Translations under genes and position numbers: made by a program | Origin: Deltaproteobacteria bacterium | Lineage (GTDB): Bacteria > UBA10199 > DSSB01 | NCBI GenBank assembly: GCA_021414045.1 | Contig: JAIOPF010000281.1 | Location: forward strand, 1 to 13,190 | Length of the DNA stretch: 13,190 nt | Direction of reading: 5' to 3' | Shown here: in pieces, positions 4,806-12,199 of the stretch | Position numbering within the stretch: position 1 is the stretch's first letter | How the letters are laid out: each line of letters begins with the position of its first letter | The notes under the pieces: model-generated | What the model was told of the DNA's origin: nothing | What the model saw: the letters and a program-made list of their open reading frames with translations, nothing else | The model's database searches: none

Positions 4806-6851
4806 GTGAGAAAAAAGAAAAGCCGCGAGGCCCGCCCTAACCGAACCCCAAACACATCCCGTCGTTCCAAGCCCCCCGAGAGGGCAGCCGCGAAAGGTGG
4901 AGGAGATTCCACGCCTCCCCAGTATTTAGAGGGGATCCTCAAGATTCATCGCGATGGCTATGGCTTCGTCTTGGCCGAACAAACCGGCGTCAACGACGTC
5001 TTCATTCCGGCCCGCCGCATGGCGGGGGCCATGAACGGGGACCGCGTCATCGCGACGGTGCGCTCTAATCCCCGAGATTCACGCCTGGAAGGGGCTATTA
5101 CCGAGATCAAGACCCGGGGCAATTCCTGGATCATTGGGCGACTGCAAAAGTCTGGTTACCAGACGGTGGCTGTCGTCTCCGAAAAGGGTCGCAGCACCGA
5201 ATTCATCATTCCCTCCAAAAAGATGAACGGCGCCGAACTTGGCCAGAGCGTCGGCCTCACGATCACAAAGTACCCTGAGGAAGGCCAGCTGGGCATCGCC
5301 GAAGTGGTGCAGATTTTCGAGAACCGCGGCACCCCCAAGACCGAAGTCGACATCGTCATCCTCAAGCACCAGTTGCCCCGGGAATTTCCCGACGACGTCC
5401 TCCGCGAGGCCGACGATTGGCGGCAGCGCCGCGATATCGTCTTGGACGAAGGTCGCCGAGACCTCAGAAAGCTGCCCTTCGTCACCATCGACGGCGAGAC
5501 CGCCAAGGATTTCGACGACGCTATCTGCGTCATTCCTGAAGGTAACGGCTACCGGCTCTGGGTTTCCATCGCCGATGTCAGCCATTACGTGACCCCGGGC
5601 AGCGCCCTCGACCGCGAGTCTTTCAAGCGCGGAACTTCCGTTTATTTTCCGGACCAATGCATCCCGATGTTACCGGAAGCCTTGAGCAACGATCTCTGCA
5701 GCCTCCGACCCAAGGAAGACCGGCTGACTTTCACCTGCGAGATGTTCCTCGACGCCGAGGGGGTTCCCAAGAGCACCGACGTCTATAAAAGCGTGATCCA
5801 TTCCCAGGCGAGGTTGACTTACAAGCAGGTGGCCCGCGCCTTGGTCGACCAAATTCCGGAGGTTCGCGAACCTTTAACGCCGCTCTTGCCCATGTTGACC
5901 GACGCCCTCGAGCTCTCGCGCAAGATCCGCAAACAGCGCTTCGCTCGGGGTAGCATCGATTTCGACATGCCCGAGCCAGAGATCCAAATCAGCTTCGAGG
6001 ACGGCAGCATCGAGAACATCATCAAGGCCGAGCGCAACGTCGCCCATTTCTTGATCGAAGAATTCATGATCGCCGCCAACGAGGCGGTGGCGCGTTTCAT
6101 CACTCAAAAGAAGGCGCCCGGGGTGTACCGCGTTCATGGCGAGCCCGATCCGGAAAAGGTAAAGAACTTCCAGGTTTTGCTGCATAACCTCGGATTCAAC
6201 ATCAATTTTCCGCCCAATCCCAAGCCTTCCTTTTTTAACGGGGTCTTGCACAAGGTCGCGGATCACGCCGAACAGAAATTGATCCAGCATATCTTGCTGC
6301 GTTCCATGAAGCAGGCCGTCTATTCCGAAAAGAACGTCGGTCATTTCGGTCTCGCCTCGACTTGCTATACCCATTTCACCAGTCCCATTCGTCGCTATCC
6401 CGACCTGATGGTCCATCGCATCCTCGAAGGTATCTTGAGGCAGGGGGCACCGCGCTCCGAAGAGGCGAGGGAGGCTAGGACCCTCGAGCTGGCAAATATG
6501 GCCGGCCACTGTAGCCGTCGCGAAAGGGTGGCTATGGAGGCGGAATGGGAGGCCATCGATCTGCAAAAAGCCCTCTTTATGCAGAAGCACGTCGGCGAAA
6601 CCTTGAAGGGCGTGGTTTCGCGGATTGCGAAGTTCGGCTTCTTCGTCGAGCTCTTCGATTTCTTCGTGGAGGGCTTGGTGTTGCTGGAAGATCTCGAGGA
6701 CGATTATTACCTCTTCGACGAGAAGAAACACCGCCTCCGAGGACGCAAAGGCGGCAAGGTCTTCAAGATCGGGACGGAAGTCACGATCAAGGTCGCGAAG
6801 GTGGATATCGAAGCCCGCCAGGTGCTCTTCGCGCTTTCCGATGGAATTTAA
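4806..6851 (+). CDS. rnr: RNase R, 3'-5' exoribonuclease
   Basis: The 681-residue protein is a processive 3'-5' RNase of the RNB/RNase II superfamily, degrading structured RNA, damaged rRNA and mRNA. Domain order: a short Lys/Arg-rich tail (1-40); cold-shock domain 1 (GILKIHRDGYGFV, 43-55); cold-shock domain 2 (about 105-175); the RNB catalytic domain (about 217-545); a C-terminal S1 domain (about 597-680). The active site IDGETAKDFDDAI carries the expected four acidic residues Asp229, Asp235, Asp237 and Asp238, and YTHFTSPIRRYPDLMVHR (521-538) is the RNB signature. Compared with E. coli RNase R (813 aa) it lacks the N-terminal helix-turn-helix and the long basic C-terminal tail. The start is GTG 4806 with AGGG at 4797-4800 as a possible Shine-Dalgarno. 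The gene appears intact. Confidence 0.95.
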   Translation: MRKKKSREARPNRTPNTSRRSKPPERAAAKGGGDSTPPQYLEGILKIHRDGYGFVLAEQTGVNDVFIPARRMAGAMNGDRVIATVRSNPRDSRLEGAITEIKTRGNSWIIGRLQKSGYQTVAVVSEKGRSTEFIIPSKKMNGAELGQSVGLTITKYPEEGQLGIAEVVQIFENRGTPKTEVDIVILKHQLPREFPDDVLREADDWRQRRDIVLDEGRRDLRKLPFVTIDGETAKDFDDAICVIPEGNGYRLWVSIADVSHYVTPGSALDRESFKRGTSVYFPDQCIPMLPEALSNDLCSLRPKEDRLTFTCEMFLDAEGVPKSTDVYKSVIHSQARLTYKQVARALVDQIPEVREPLTPLLPMLTDALELSRKIRKQRFARGSIDFDMPEPEIQISFEDGSIENIIKAERNVAHFLIEEFMIAANEAVARFITQKKAPGVYRVHGEPDPEKVKNFQVLLHNLGFNINFPPNPKPSFFNGVLHKVADHAEQKLIQHILLRSMKQAVYSEKNVGHFGLASTCYTHFTSPIRRYPDLMVHRILEGILRQGAPRSEEAREARTLELANMAGHCSRRERVAMEAEWEAIDLQKALFMQKHVGETLKGVVSRIAKFGFFVELFDFFVEGLVLLEDLEDDYYLFDEKKHRLRGRKGGKVFKIGTEVTIKVAKVDIEARQVLFALSDGI

Positions 6852-6869
6852 AAATCACCCTATAACTCC

Positions 6870-6897
6870 TTGACTTTTCAACATTTCTTTCTATAAA
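6870..6897 (+). promoter_or_regulatory. Sigma-70-type promoter giving a leaderless mRNA
   Basis: TTGACT (6870-6875), a 16-base spacer and TATAAA (6892-6897) form a near-consensus promoter. Transcription should begin about 7-8 bases after the -10, at 6904-6905, which is the ATG of the glycosyltransferase. No Shine-Dalgarno precedes that ATG, in keeping with a leaderless message. Confidence 0.65.
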
Positions 6898-6904
6898 CCC
6901 GATT

Positions 6905-8394
6905 ATGGAGCTGTTCTCCTTTCTCCTGCTCGGGATTTATTTTTTCATACTAGGGATCTTGGCGATCTTCGGTTTGCACCGGTATTACCTGACCTATCTT
7001 TATTACAAATATAAAGACCAGGGCCCGAAGGACGTGCCGGCATTCGAGGCGCTTCCGCGCGTGCCTTTCGTGACGATTCAACTCCCGATTTATAACGAAA
7101 AATACGTCGTCGAACGCCTCGTCCAAAAGGTTTGCGCCATCGAGTATCCCTCCGACCGTCTCGAGATCCAGCTGCTCGACGATTCCACCGACGAGACCCA
7201 AGAGATCGCCAGGGCGGTGGTTCGGGAGTTTCAATCCAAGGGGCACCCGTTGGTCTACATTCATCGCCAAAACCGAAAAGGTTTCAAGGCGGGAGCCTTG
7301 GACGAGGGACTGCAAGTGGCGAAAGGGGAGCTCATCGCCGTATTCGATGCCGACTTCCTGCCCCAGGCCGATTTTTTGACCCGGATGGTGCCCTTTTTCT
7401 TCGCCCGAAAAAAATACGGCATGATCCAGGCTCGCTGGGGTCACCTCAACCAAGATTATTCCTTGATGACCCAGGCCCAGAGCATCCTGCTCGACGGTCA
7501 CTTTGTCATCGAGCATACGGCGCGGAATCGCTCCGGGCGCTTTTTCAATTTCAACGGGACGGCGGGGATCTGGGATCGCAAGTGCATCGAAGCGGCCGGC
7601 GGCTGGCATTACGACACCCTGACGCCCAGTTGCGGGGTTGGAAGTTCCTCTACGTACCCGAAGTGGTGGTGCCCGCCGAGTTGCCGGTGGACATGAACGG
7701 CTTCAAGGCCCAGCAGCATCGGTGGGCGAAGGGTTCCATCCAAACCGCGAAAAAACTCATGCCACGCATCCTGCGCAGCGGTCTTCCGCCTCGAGTCAAA
7801 ATGGAGGCTTGCTTCCATCTGCTGAATAACTTCGCCTATGTCTTGATGGTCTTGCTTTCCTTCTGCATGCCCATCTCGCTTTACCTGAGGCACCAGATGC
7901 ACTTGACCTCGATCTTATGGATCGACTTGCCGGTGTTCGTGCTGGCCACGCTTTCCATCGCCTCGTTTTACGTCTGTTCCCAGAAGGAAATTTATCCCGA
8001 CTGGAAAATGCGGCTCTTGTATCTGCCGCTTAACATCGCCCTGGGCATAGGCCTCGCGATCAACAATACCAAGGCCGTTTTCGAGGCTCTGTTCAACCGT
8101 CAAAGCGAGTTCACCCGCACCGCCAAATACGCCATCGCGAAGAAATCCGACGCCTGGCAGAATAAAAAATACCGCAGCTCTTTCGGTGTGATCACTCTCT
8201 TCGAGGTTTTATTGGGGCTCTATTTCAGCTTGGCCATCGTCTACGCCTTCATCCACGGGCTTTGGATGTCCTTGTACAGTTTGTTGTTCTTTCAAGTGGG
8301 ATTTTTATACGTGGGTTTTCTTTCATTATTTCAAGGTCGTCCCGCCGTCAGTTTGACGCCTCCGCTCAGCGCGCCGACAGTCTCCATCGAATAA
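6905..8394 (+). pseudogene. Membrane family-2 glycosyltransferase, frameshifted by a deletion
   Basis: Two frames together make one processive GT2 enzyme of the cellulose synthase/CslA-mannan synthase type. The first frame (6905 to stop 7696) has an N-terminal membrane helix (1-25), PIYNEKYVVERLV, LDDSTDE (Asp92-93) and FDADF (Asp148/150), and is homologous up to HYDTLT (residue 240). The rest continues one frame over from about 7624, AQLRGWKFLYVPEVVVPAEL, then QQHRW (7711-7725) and at least four membrane segments to the stop at 8394. Homologues carry a TEDxDLSYR-like segment between the two parts. Here those 8 codons plus 1 base are absent, so the catalytic base motif and the frame are both lost. 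Adding 25 bases would restore about 504 residues. An in-frame ATG at 7693 could start a C-terminal fragment. Neither piece should be catalytic. An assembly error is equally possible. Confidence 0.85.
7619..7630 (+). other. Deletion junction removing the TED motif
   Basis: CTGACG (L-T in frame 1 of the gene) runs straight into GCCCAG (A-Q of the downstream frame). Base 7624 is shared by both readings. The frame change requires a loss of 3n+1 bases, and family alignment from memory (missing E-D-x-D-L-S-Y-R) gives 25. Confidence 0.75.
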
Positions 8395-8472
8395 TTTTTT
8401 TTCGTTTTCACCTCGTCCCACGGGCCTTTGGCACGGGCAAAAACCTTGACACCACCCTAGCGGGCCGTCATC

Positions 8473-8769
8473 ATGGATATCGATATGAAGAAGACATTTG
8501 AAGTCACTCTCCTCAACCAAAAATTCCAACTCAAGAGCGAGTCGGACGACAAGTACGTCCAGCGCGTTGCCGATTACGTCAACAAAAAGCTCTTCGACAT
8601 CCAAGAGAAGACGAAATCCGTCTCTTCCTTGAACGTCGCGCTGCTTGCGGCCTTGAACATCGCGGACGATTTCTTTAAAATCAAAAGTGGAGAGAAGGAA
8701 AAGGTGGTCCAAGCGCGGGGCAAGGTGAAGGAGATTCTCGGCTTGATCGACCGCCACCTCGGATCATGA
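8473..8769 (+). CDS. zapA: Cell division protein ZapA
   Basis: This small protein (98 aa) fits ZapA, which binds FtsZ and cross-links protofilaments at the division septum. The N-terminal beta-strand segment KKTFEVTLLNQKFQLKSESD is followed by YVQRVADYVNKKL, the conserved helix of the globular domain. A long helix then carries SSLNVALLAALNIADDFFKI and ends in a Lys/Glu-rich coiled coil, as in the tetramerisation stalk. Length is typical (about 90-110). ATG 8473 is used; ATG 8485 (MKKTF) is an equally reasonable start and neither has a clear Shine-Dalgarno. A TTGACA at 8446-8451 lacks a convincing -10. The position just before 6S RNA and 5-FCL is the classic proteobacterial arrangement and supports the call. 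Confidence 0.9.
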   Translation: MDIDMKKTFEVTLLNQKFQLKSESDDKYVQRVADYVNKKLFDIQEKTKSVSSLNVALLAALNIADDFFKIKSGEKEKVVQARGKVKEILGLIDRHLGS

Positions 8770-8796
8770 TTTTTTCGTTCTTTTACAGCCGAATTT

Positions 8797-9003
8797 GATT
8801 TCCCTGCCTTGATCGCGTTTGGTGCTTAATCCATGATTTAGAACCTAGCTGATGAGAACGGGAGCTTCCGCCCATGGCGGTGAGCATGCCCGCCGACCCT
8901 TCACGGGGCCGCATGCGGGAAGCCTAATGTCATGATTGAAGCGCCCACCTATTGATAATAGGTTCAAATCACACAGCTCCACACGACAGAAGGTGGGGAG
9001 ACT
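8797..9003 (+). ncRNA. ssrS: 6S RNA
   Basis: 6S RNA binds the housekeeping RNA polymerase holoenzyme by mimicking an open promoter. The segment GCGGTGAGCATGCCCG (from 8878) and GCGGGAAGCCTAA (8915-8927) match the conserved apical arm (GGUGAGCAUG ... GAAGCCU), and CACCTATTGATAATAGGTTCAA (from 8946) matches the 3' side of the central bubble. The ends close: TTTCCCTGCCTT (8799-8810) pairs with AAGGTGGGGAGA (8990-9001) over 12 bp with three wobbles, which sets the boundaries to within a few bases. At about 207 nt it is slightly longer than the 184-nt E. coli RNA. Its location between zapA and 5-FCL is the usual one. Confidence 0.92.
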
Positions 9004-9010
9004 TTTGAAT

Positions 9011-9052
9011 TCCTTTCCCGTGCCGCCCGAATGGCTAGCGCACGGGAAAGGA
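9011..9052 (+). other. Perfect 13-bp hairpin downstream of 6S RNA
   Basis: TCCTTTCCCGTGC (9011-9023) and GCACGGGAAAGGA (9040-9052) are exact complements with a 16-base loop that itself contains GCC/GGC. It begins 8 bases after the 6S 3' end. There is no T-run on either side, so it is more likely a transcript-end or processing barrier, or a repeat unit, than a standard intrinsic terminator. Confidence 0.6.
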
Positions 9053-9164
9053 CTTGAAATGGAGTCGGTTGAGAACTTTGATTTAGCTTCTTAGTGAATT
9101 TTGAAATTGTTTTTCGAAGTTGTGTTTTTTTCTTTAAGAATATCTAGAGAGTTATTGAAGCTTT

Positions 9165-9212
9165 GCGAAAGCGTCCGCTTTTTTCTCCGGGCCTAACCTC
9201 GATGGTTGGCCC
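9165..9212 (+). other. Two short stem-loops before 5-FCL
   Basis: AAAGC-GTCC-GCTTTTTT (9168-9184) is a short stem with a T-run, a weak terminator candidate. GGGCC-T-AACC (9189-9198) pairs with GGTTGGCCC (9204-9212), 9 bp with one bulge, and ends 44 bases before the cyclo-ligase ATG. The AT-rich stretch 9053-9164 before them shows nothing I can name. Confidence 0.35.
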
Positions 9213-9256
9213 ACCCGCCTCGATTTCTACCGTATAGAAGTTTGCGAGTCACGGCG

Positions 9257-10117
9257 ATGGAATCTCCATCCAAACAAGACCTGCGTCGCGCCCTGCTGGA
9301 ACAAAGGACGCTATTCGGAGGACAAGAACGCGCTTCGGCGTCGTCGTCTCTTGCCGATCGATTTTTTTCGGAACTGCCCTCTCTTTTCGATATTGGGGCC
9401 TACTGGGCCGTCCAAGGGGAAGTTCCCACCGAGGGAATCCTGCGTCGCCTGATTCTCGAGGGCCGGCGGGTTTACCTGCCGAGGATATCGGGCGGGTCAG
9501 CGCTAGAATTCGCGCCCATCGAGGGAGAAAAAGACCTCGAGCCGGGCCCTTTCGGAATTCTCCAGCCGAAGTCAACGATAAGCGCGGTGCCTTTAGGGAG
9601 GATCCCGCTTCTCGTCATCCCGGGCGTTGCTTTTGACCTCCGGGGCGGGCGGATCGGGTGGGGGAAGGGTTATTACGATTCGGTTTTGAAAGGCTATCGG
9701 GGATCGTCTCGGCGGAGAAGGAGGCCGAGCGCATCGCGACCGAGGCTGAGGCCCGGGCCCAGCAACGCCGCAAGGAAGCCGACCTCGAGGCGCAATCCTT
9801 CAAATTGGAAGCGCAGAAAGACTTGGAGGAAGAGGCTCGCCTGCGCAAGTCCGAGCTCGAAAAAATCGAGCAGCGGCTGTTCAGCAAGGAACAGGGGCTC
9901 GATAAAAAATTCGAAACCCTGGAGCATCGCGAGCGGGAATTCGAAACTCGGGAGAAGGCCGCCGAGGAACTCTTGGACAAAAATCGGCACTTGGTCGAGG
10001 AGTCCCGCGCCGCTCTCGAAAAAGTCGCCGGCATGTCCTCCGAAGAGGCGAAGGAACGCATCGTCAAGTTGGTCGAAAGCGACGCCCAGATCGAGGCGGG
10101 CCGGCGCCTTCGGCTGA
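9257..10117 (+). CDS. ygfA: 5-formyltetrahydrofolate cyclo-ligase, C-terminally truncated by deletion
   Basis: Residues 1-149 (ATG 9257 to about 9703) belong to the enzyme that converts 5-formyl-THF to 5,10-methenyl-THF with ATP. Visible are the N-terminal basic helix ([12 protein letters not shown]), [19 protein letters not shown] strand (about 46-60), [29 protein letters not shown] (119-141) with the ATP-binding Gly-rich motif. After LKGYRG the homology stops abruptly: about 45 residues of the usual C-terminus (the G-L-A...Q and H-D segments) are gone, and the frame reads on out of phase through the RNase Y gene as an Arg/Ser-rich tail to 10117. The tail is not real protein sequence. Activity is doubtful. 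In-frame TTG 9206 is possible but adds nothing family-like. Genome databases might flag this as a pseudogene. Confidence 0.8.
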   Translation: MESPSKQDLRRALLEQRTLFGGQERASASSSLADRFFSELPSLFDIGAYWAVQGEVPTEGILRRLILEGRRVYLPRISGGSALEFAPIEGEKDLEPGPFGILQPKSTISAVPLGRIPLLVIPGVAFDLRGGRIGWGKGYYDSVLKGYRGSSRRRRRPSASRPRLRPGPSNAARKPTSRRNPSNWKRRKTWRKRLACASPSSKKSSSGCSARNRGSIKNSKPWSIASGNSKLGRRPPRNSWTKIGTWSRSPAPLSKKSPACPPKRRRNASSSWSKATPRSRRAGAFG

Positions 10118-11148
10118 TCGACGAGGAAACGCGGGCCACCGCCGACAAGAAGGCCCGCCAGATCATAACCAAGGCGGTCGAACGCCTTGCGGGCGAATGG
10201 GTGGCCGAGAAGACGGTGACCGTCGTGCACCTCCCCAACGAGGAGATGAAGGGGCGAATCATCGGCAAGGAAGGCCGCAATATTCGCGCCATCGAGCAGC
10301 TCACCGGCATCGACCTGATTATCGACGACACACCCGGGGCCGTCATCCTTTCGGGATACAACCCCGTCCGCCGCGAAGTCGCGAAAGTCGTGCTCGAGCG
10401 CCTTTTGCAGGACGGGCGCATTCATCCCGCCCGAATCGAGGAGATGGTCGACAAGGTGACCCGTGAAATCGATGTCCAGATCAAGGAAGCGGGGGAGGCG
10501 GCCTGCTTTGAGCTGGGCATCCACGGCATTCATCCCGAGTTGATCCACCTTTTGGGGATGCTCAAGTACCGCACCAGCTACGCCCAGAATGTTTTAGTGC
10601 ATTCCATCGAGGTCGGTTTTCTCTGCGGGATCATGGCCGCCGAACTGGGCATGAACGAGAAAATGGCTCGACGGGCGGGCCTGCTCCACGATATCGGCAA
10701 GGCGGTGAGCCATGAGGTTGAAGGGTCGCATGCCATCATCGGGGCCGACTTCGCGAAGAAATACGGCGAGGATCCTCGGATTGTCCACGCGGTGGCGGCC
10801 CATCACGAGGACGTTCCCCAGACCACCGCTTTGGCTCATCTAGTCGACGCGGCCGACGCCCTCAGCGGGGCCAGGCCCGGGGCGCGCAGCGAGGTTCTCG
10901 AGTCCTACATCAAGCGGGTCGAGGATCTCGAGCGCATCGCGAAGTCCTTCGAGGGCGTCGAAAAGGTCTACGCCATCCAGGCGGGCCGCGATGTCCGGGT
11001 GATGGTCGACCACGACAAGATCGGCGACGCCCAAGCGGCCATGTTGTCGCGCAATATCGCGCGGCGCATCGAGGAAGAACTGACTTATCCAGGGCAAATC
11101 CGGGTCATGGTGATCCGGGAATCGCGCTCCGTGGACTACGCGAAATAA
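9658..11148 (+). CDS. rny: RNase Y (endoribonuclease), N-terminal membrane anchor missing
   Basis: RNase Y starts mRNA decay by endonucleolytic cleavage. From about 9703 the frame is a typical RNase Y: a long Glu/Lys/Arg coiled coil (17-145); a KH RNA-binding domain with the GxxG loop in [10 protein letters not shown] (201-210); and an HD domain with LLHDIGKA (342-349; His344-Asp345) and AAHHEDVP (380-387). It ends with the conserved [12 protein letters not shown] (477-488). Everything downstream is intact. The usual N-terminal transmembrane helix (about 30-40 residues) is missing: the frame runs back into the cyclo-ligase gene out of phase. The GTG at 9658 is only the furthest start inside that sequence; the first 15 residues are not RNase Y. 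The product, if made, would be soluble instead of membrane-bound. ymdB follows 16 bases after the stop. Confidence 0.88.
   Translation: MGEGLLRFGFERLSGIVSAEKEAERIATEAEARAQQRRKEADLEAQSFKLEAQKDLEEEARLRKSELEKIEQRLFSKEQGLDKKFETLEHREREFETREKAAEELLDKNRHLVEESRAALEKVAGMSSEEAKERIVKLVESDAQIEAGRRLRLIDEETRATADKKARQIITKAVERLAGEWVAEKTVTVVHLPNEEMKGRIIGKEGRNIRAIEQLTGIDLIIDDTPGAVILSGYNPVRREVAKVVLERLLQDGRIHPARIEEMVDKVTREIDVQIKEAGEAACFELGIHGIHPELIHLLGMLKYRTSYAQNVLVHSIEVGFLCGIMAAELGMNEKMARRAGLLHDIGKAVSHEVEGSHAIIGADFAKKYGEDPRIVHAVAAHHEDVPQTTALAHLVDAADALSGARPGARSEVLESYIKRVEDLERIAKSFEGVEKVYAIQAGRDVRVMVDHDKIGDAQAAMLSRNIARRIEEELTYPGQIRVMVIRESRSVDYAK
9698..9715 (+). other. Junction joining 5-FCL to RNase Y
   Basis: Cyclo-ligase homology (frame of ATG 9257) ends at about 9703, after LKGYRG. 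RNase Y homology (the next frame, [10 protein letters not shown]) begins at about 9703. The two normally lie end to end, so the join implies loss of the 5-FCL 3' end, any spacer and the RNase Y anchor, very roughly 200-300 bases. Confidence 0.7.
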
Positions 11149-11164
11149 GGGACGCATCGATTTC

Positions 11165-11944
11165 ATGAATTTACTATTTATCGGGGATATTTTTGGCGAG
11201 CCCGGCCGCAATGCGGTGCAAGACCTGGTGCCCAAGCTTCGTCAGGAGCGAAAGATCGACTTCGTCATCGGCAACGGCGAGAACGTGGCCCATGGCAAGG
11301 GTATCACGCAAAAAACGGCGGAGCAGCTCTTCGCCGCGGGGATCGACGTGATCACCACCGGCAACCACGCCTTTGACCAGCATGAAGTTCACGATTATTT
11401 CCGCCGCCAGCCGAAGCTGCTGAGGCCCGTGAATTACGGCGCGGCCTCGCCGGGGCGCGGACATGTGGTCGTCGAAGTCTACGCCGGCGTGAAAGTCGGC
11501 GTGATCAATCTCGCCGGACGCATCAACATGGAGCCAGCGGACTGTCCCTTCGCCGCCGTCGACCGCATCTTGGCCGAGATGAAGGGGAGCGCCGATATCG
11601 TTTTCGTCGACATGCACGCCGAGGCCACCAGCGAAAGTCGGGCCATGGGCTGGCACCTCGATGGCAAGGTGGCCGCCGTGGTCGGCTCGCATACCCACGT
11701 TCAGACCGCGGACGAAGAGGTCATGCCCAAGGGCACCGCCTTTCTCACCGATGCCGGGATGACAGGCCCTTACCGCTCCGTCATCGGGATGCGTATCGAC
11801 AATGTCTTGCGCAAGTTCCAGACCGGGATCAAATCGCGATTCGATCCCGCAGAGGGTGATGTGCGCTTTTGCGGCGCCTTGGTGGAGGTCGAAGAATCGA
11901 CCGGGCTCGCTCGCAAGATCGAGCGCATTCAGATTCGTCTCTAA
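11165..11944 (+). CDS. ymdB: YmdB-family (TIGR00282) metallophosphodiesterase
   Basis: The 259-residue protein matches the YmdB/DR1281 family of dinuclear-metal phosphodiesterases, which hydrolyse 2',3'-cyclic nucleotides in vitro and are linked to RNase Y-dependent RNA turnover and lifestyle switching in Bacillus. All metal and catalytic positions are visible: GDIFG (Asp8), GNGENVAHGKGI (Glu39, Asn40), TTGNHAFD (Asn67, His68), DMHAEATSE (His151), GSHTHVQTAD (His176, His178). Length is normal. The fourth motif reads GNHAFD where many relatives have GNHxWD, a mild change. Start ATG 11165 begins the first beta strand directly; GGGACG is a weak possible Shine-Dalgarno. It is 16 bases after rny, so co-transcription is expected, consistent with the known functional partnership. 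Confidence 0.93.
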   Translation: MNLLFIGDIFGEPGRNAVQDLVPKLRQERKIDFVIGNGENVAHGKGITQKTAEQLFAAGIDVITTGNHAFDQHEVHDYFRRQPKLLRPVNYGAASPGRGHVVVEVYAGVKVGVINLAGRINMEPADCPFAAVDRILAEMKGSADIVFVDMHAEATSESRAMGWHLDGKVAAVVGSHTHVQTADEEVMPKGTAFLTDAGMTGPYRSVIGMRIDNVLRKFQTGIKSRFDPAEGDVRFCGALVEVEESTGLARKIERIQIRL

Positions 11945-11979
11945 CGTAAAGTTGCCTTACTCCCTTATTTGCCGTGTCC

Positions 11980-12132
11980 GCCCCTAGCTGAGAAAACCCA
12001 TACCCACGCGCGACACGGTCGGCCCCTCAAGCCGGGGCCGCCCTCTGTGGAAAGGGTGATGATATTGGAGGCTTTGGGGTGATCCCCCTTTCCAAGGGTC
12101 GCGCTTAGGTATGGGTTTTCTCAGCTAGGGGC
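11980..12132. repeat. 153-bp element with perfect 25-bp terminal inverted repeats
   Basis: The ends 11980-12004 and 12108-12132 are exact reverse complements over 25 bp (outer bases GCCCCTAGC...GCTAGGGGC). After a 3x3 internal loop the pairing continues GCGCGAC (12008-12014) with GTCGCGC (12098-12104). Inside are two hairpins: CGGCCCC/GGGGCCG (12020-12040, 7-base loop) and TGGAAAGGG/CCCTTTCCA (12048-12094). The whole would fold as a three-way junction as RNA or as extruded DNA. It contains no gene and no T-run. It could be a MITE-like mobile repeat, a structured RNA or a transcription block between ymdB and tyrS. No clear target-site duplication is seen. Confidence 0.75.
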
Positions 12133-12159
12133 TCGTGCTGGGAAGCGCTTCGAGGAAGA

Positions 12160-12188
12160 TTGACACTCCGTACTCCGTCTTCTATGTT
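12160..12188 (+). promoter_or_regulatory. Sigma-70-type promoter of tyrS
   Basis: A perfect TTGACA (12160-12165), a 17-base spacer and TATGTT (12183-12188; four of six consensus bases) predict a start near 12195, only about 5 bases before the tyrS ATG. No Shine-Dalgarno is present. The promoter lies downstream of the 153-bp inverted-repeat element, so that element would not be in this transcript. Confidence 0.6.
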
Positions 12189-12199
12189 TCATTCCTTTT

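Noticed and set aside
5874..6731. 285-codon minus-strand frame inside RNase R
   Set aside because: Antisense shadow of a conserved catalytic domain; no family features.
7132..7623. N-terminal part of the long plus frame that ends at 8394
   Set aside because: Out-of-frame Arg/Pro/Gly-rich reading of the glycosyltransferase catalytic domain; only the part after about 7624 is real protein sequence.
9694..10548. 284-codon minus-strand frame inside RNase Y
   Set aside because: Mirrors the RNase Y coiled-coil codons (Leu/Phe/Ala-rich antisense); no independent signal.
11980..12132. CRISPR repeat or simple terminator
   Set aside because: Only one inverted-repeat unit with no spacer array, and no T-run after the stem.
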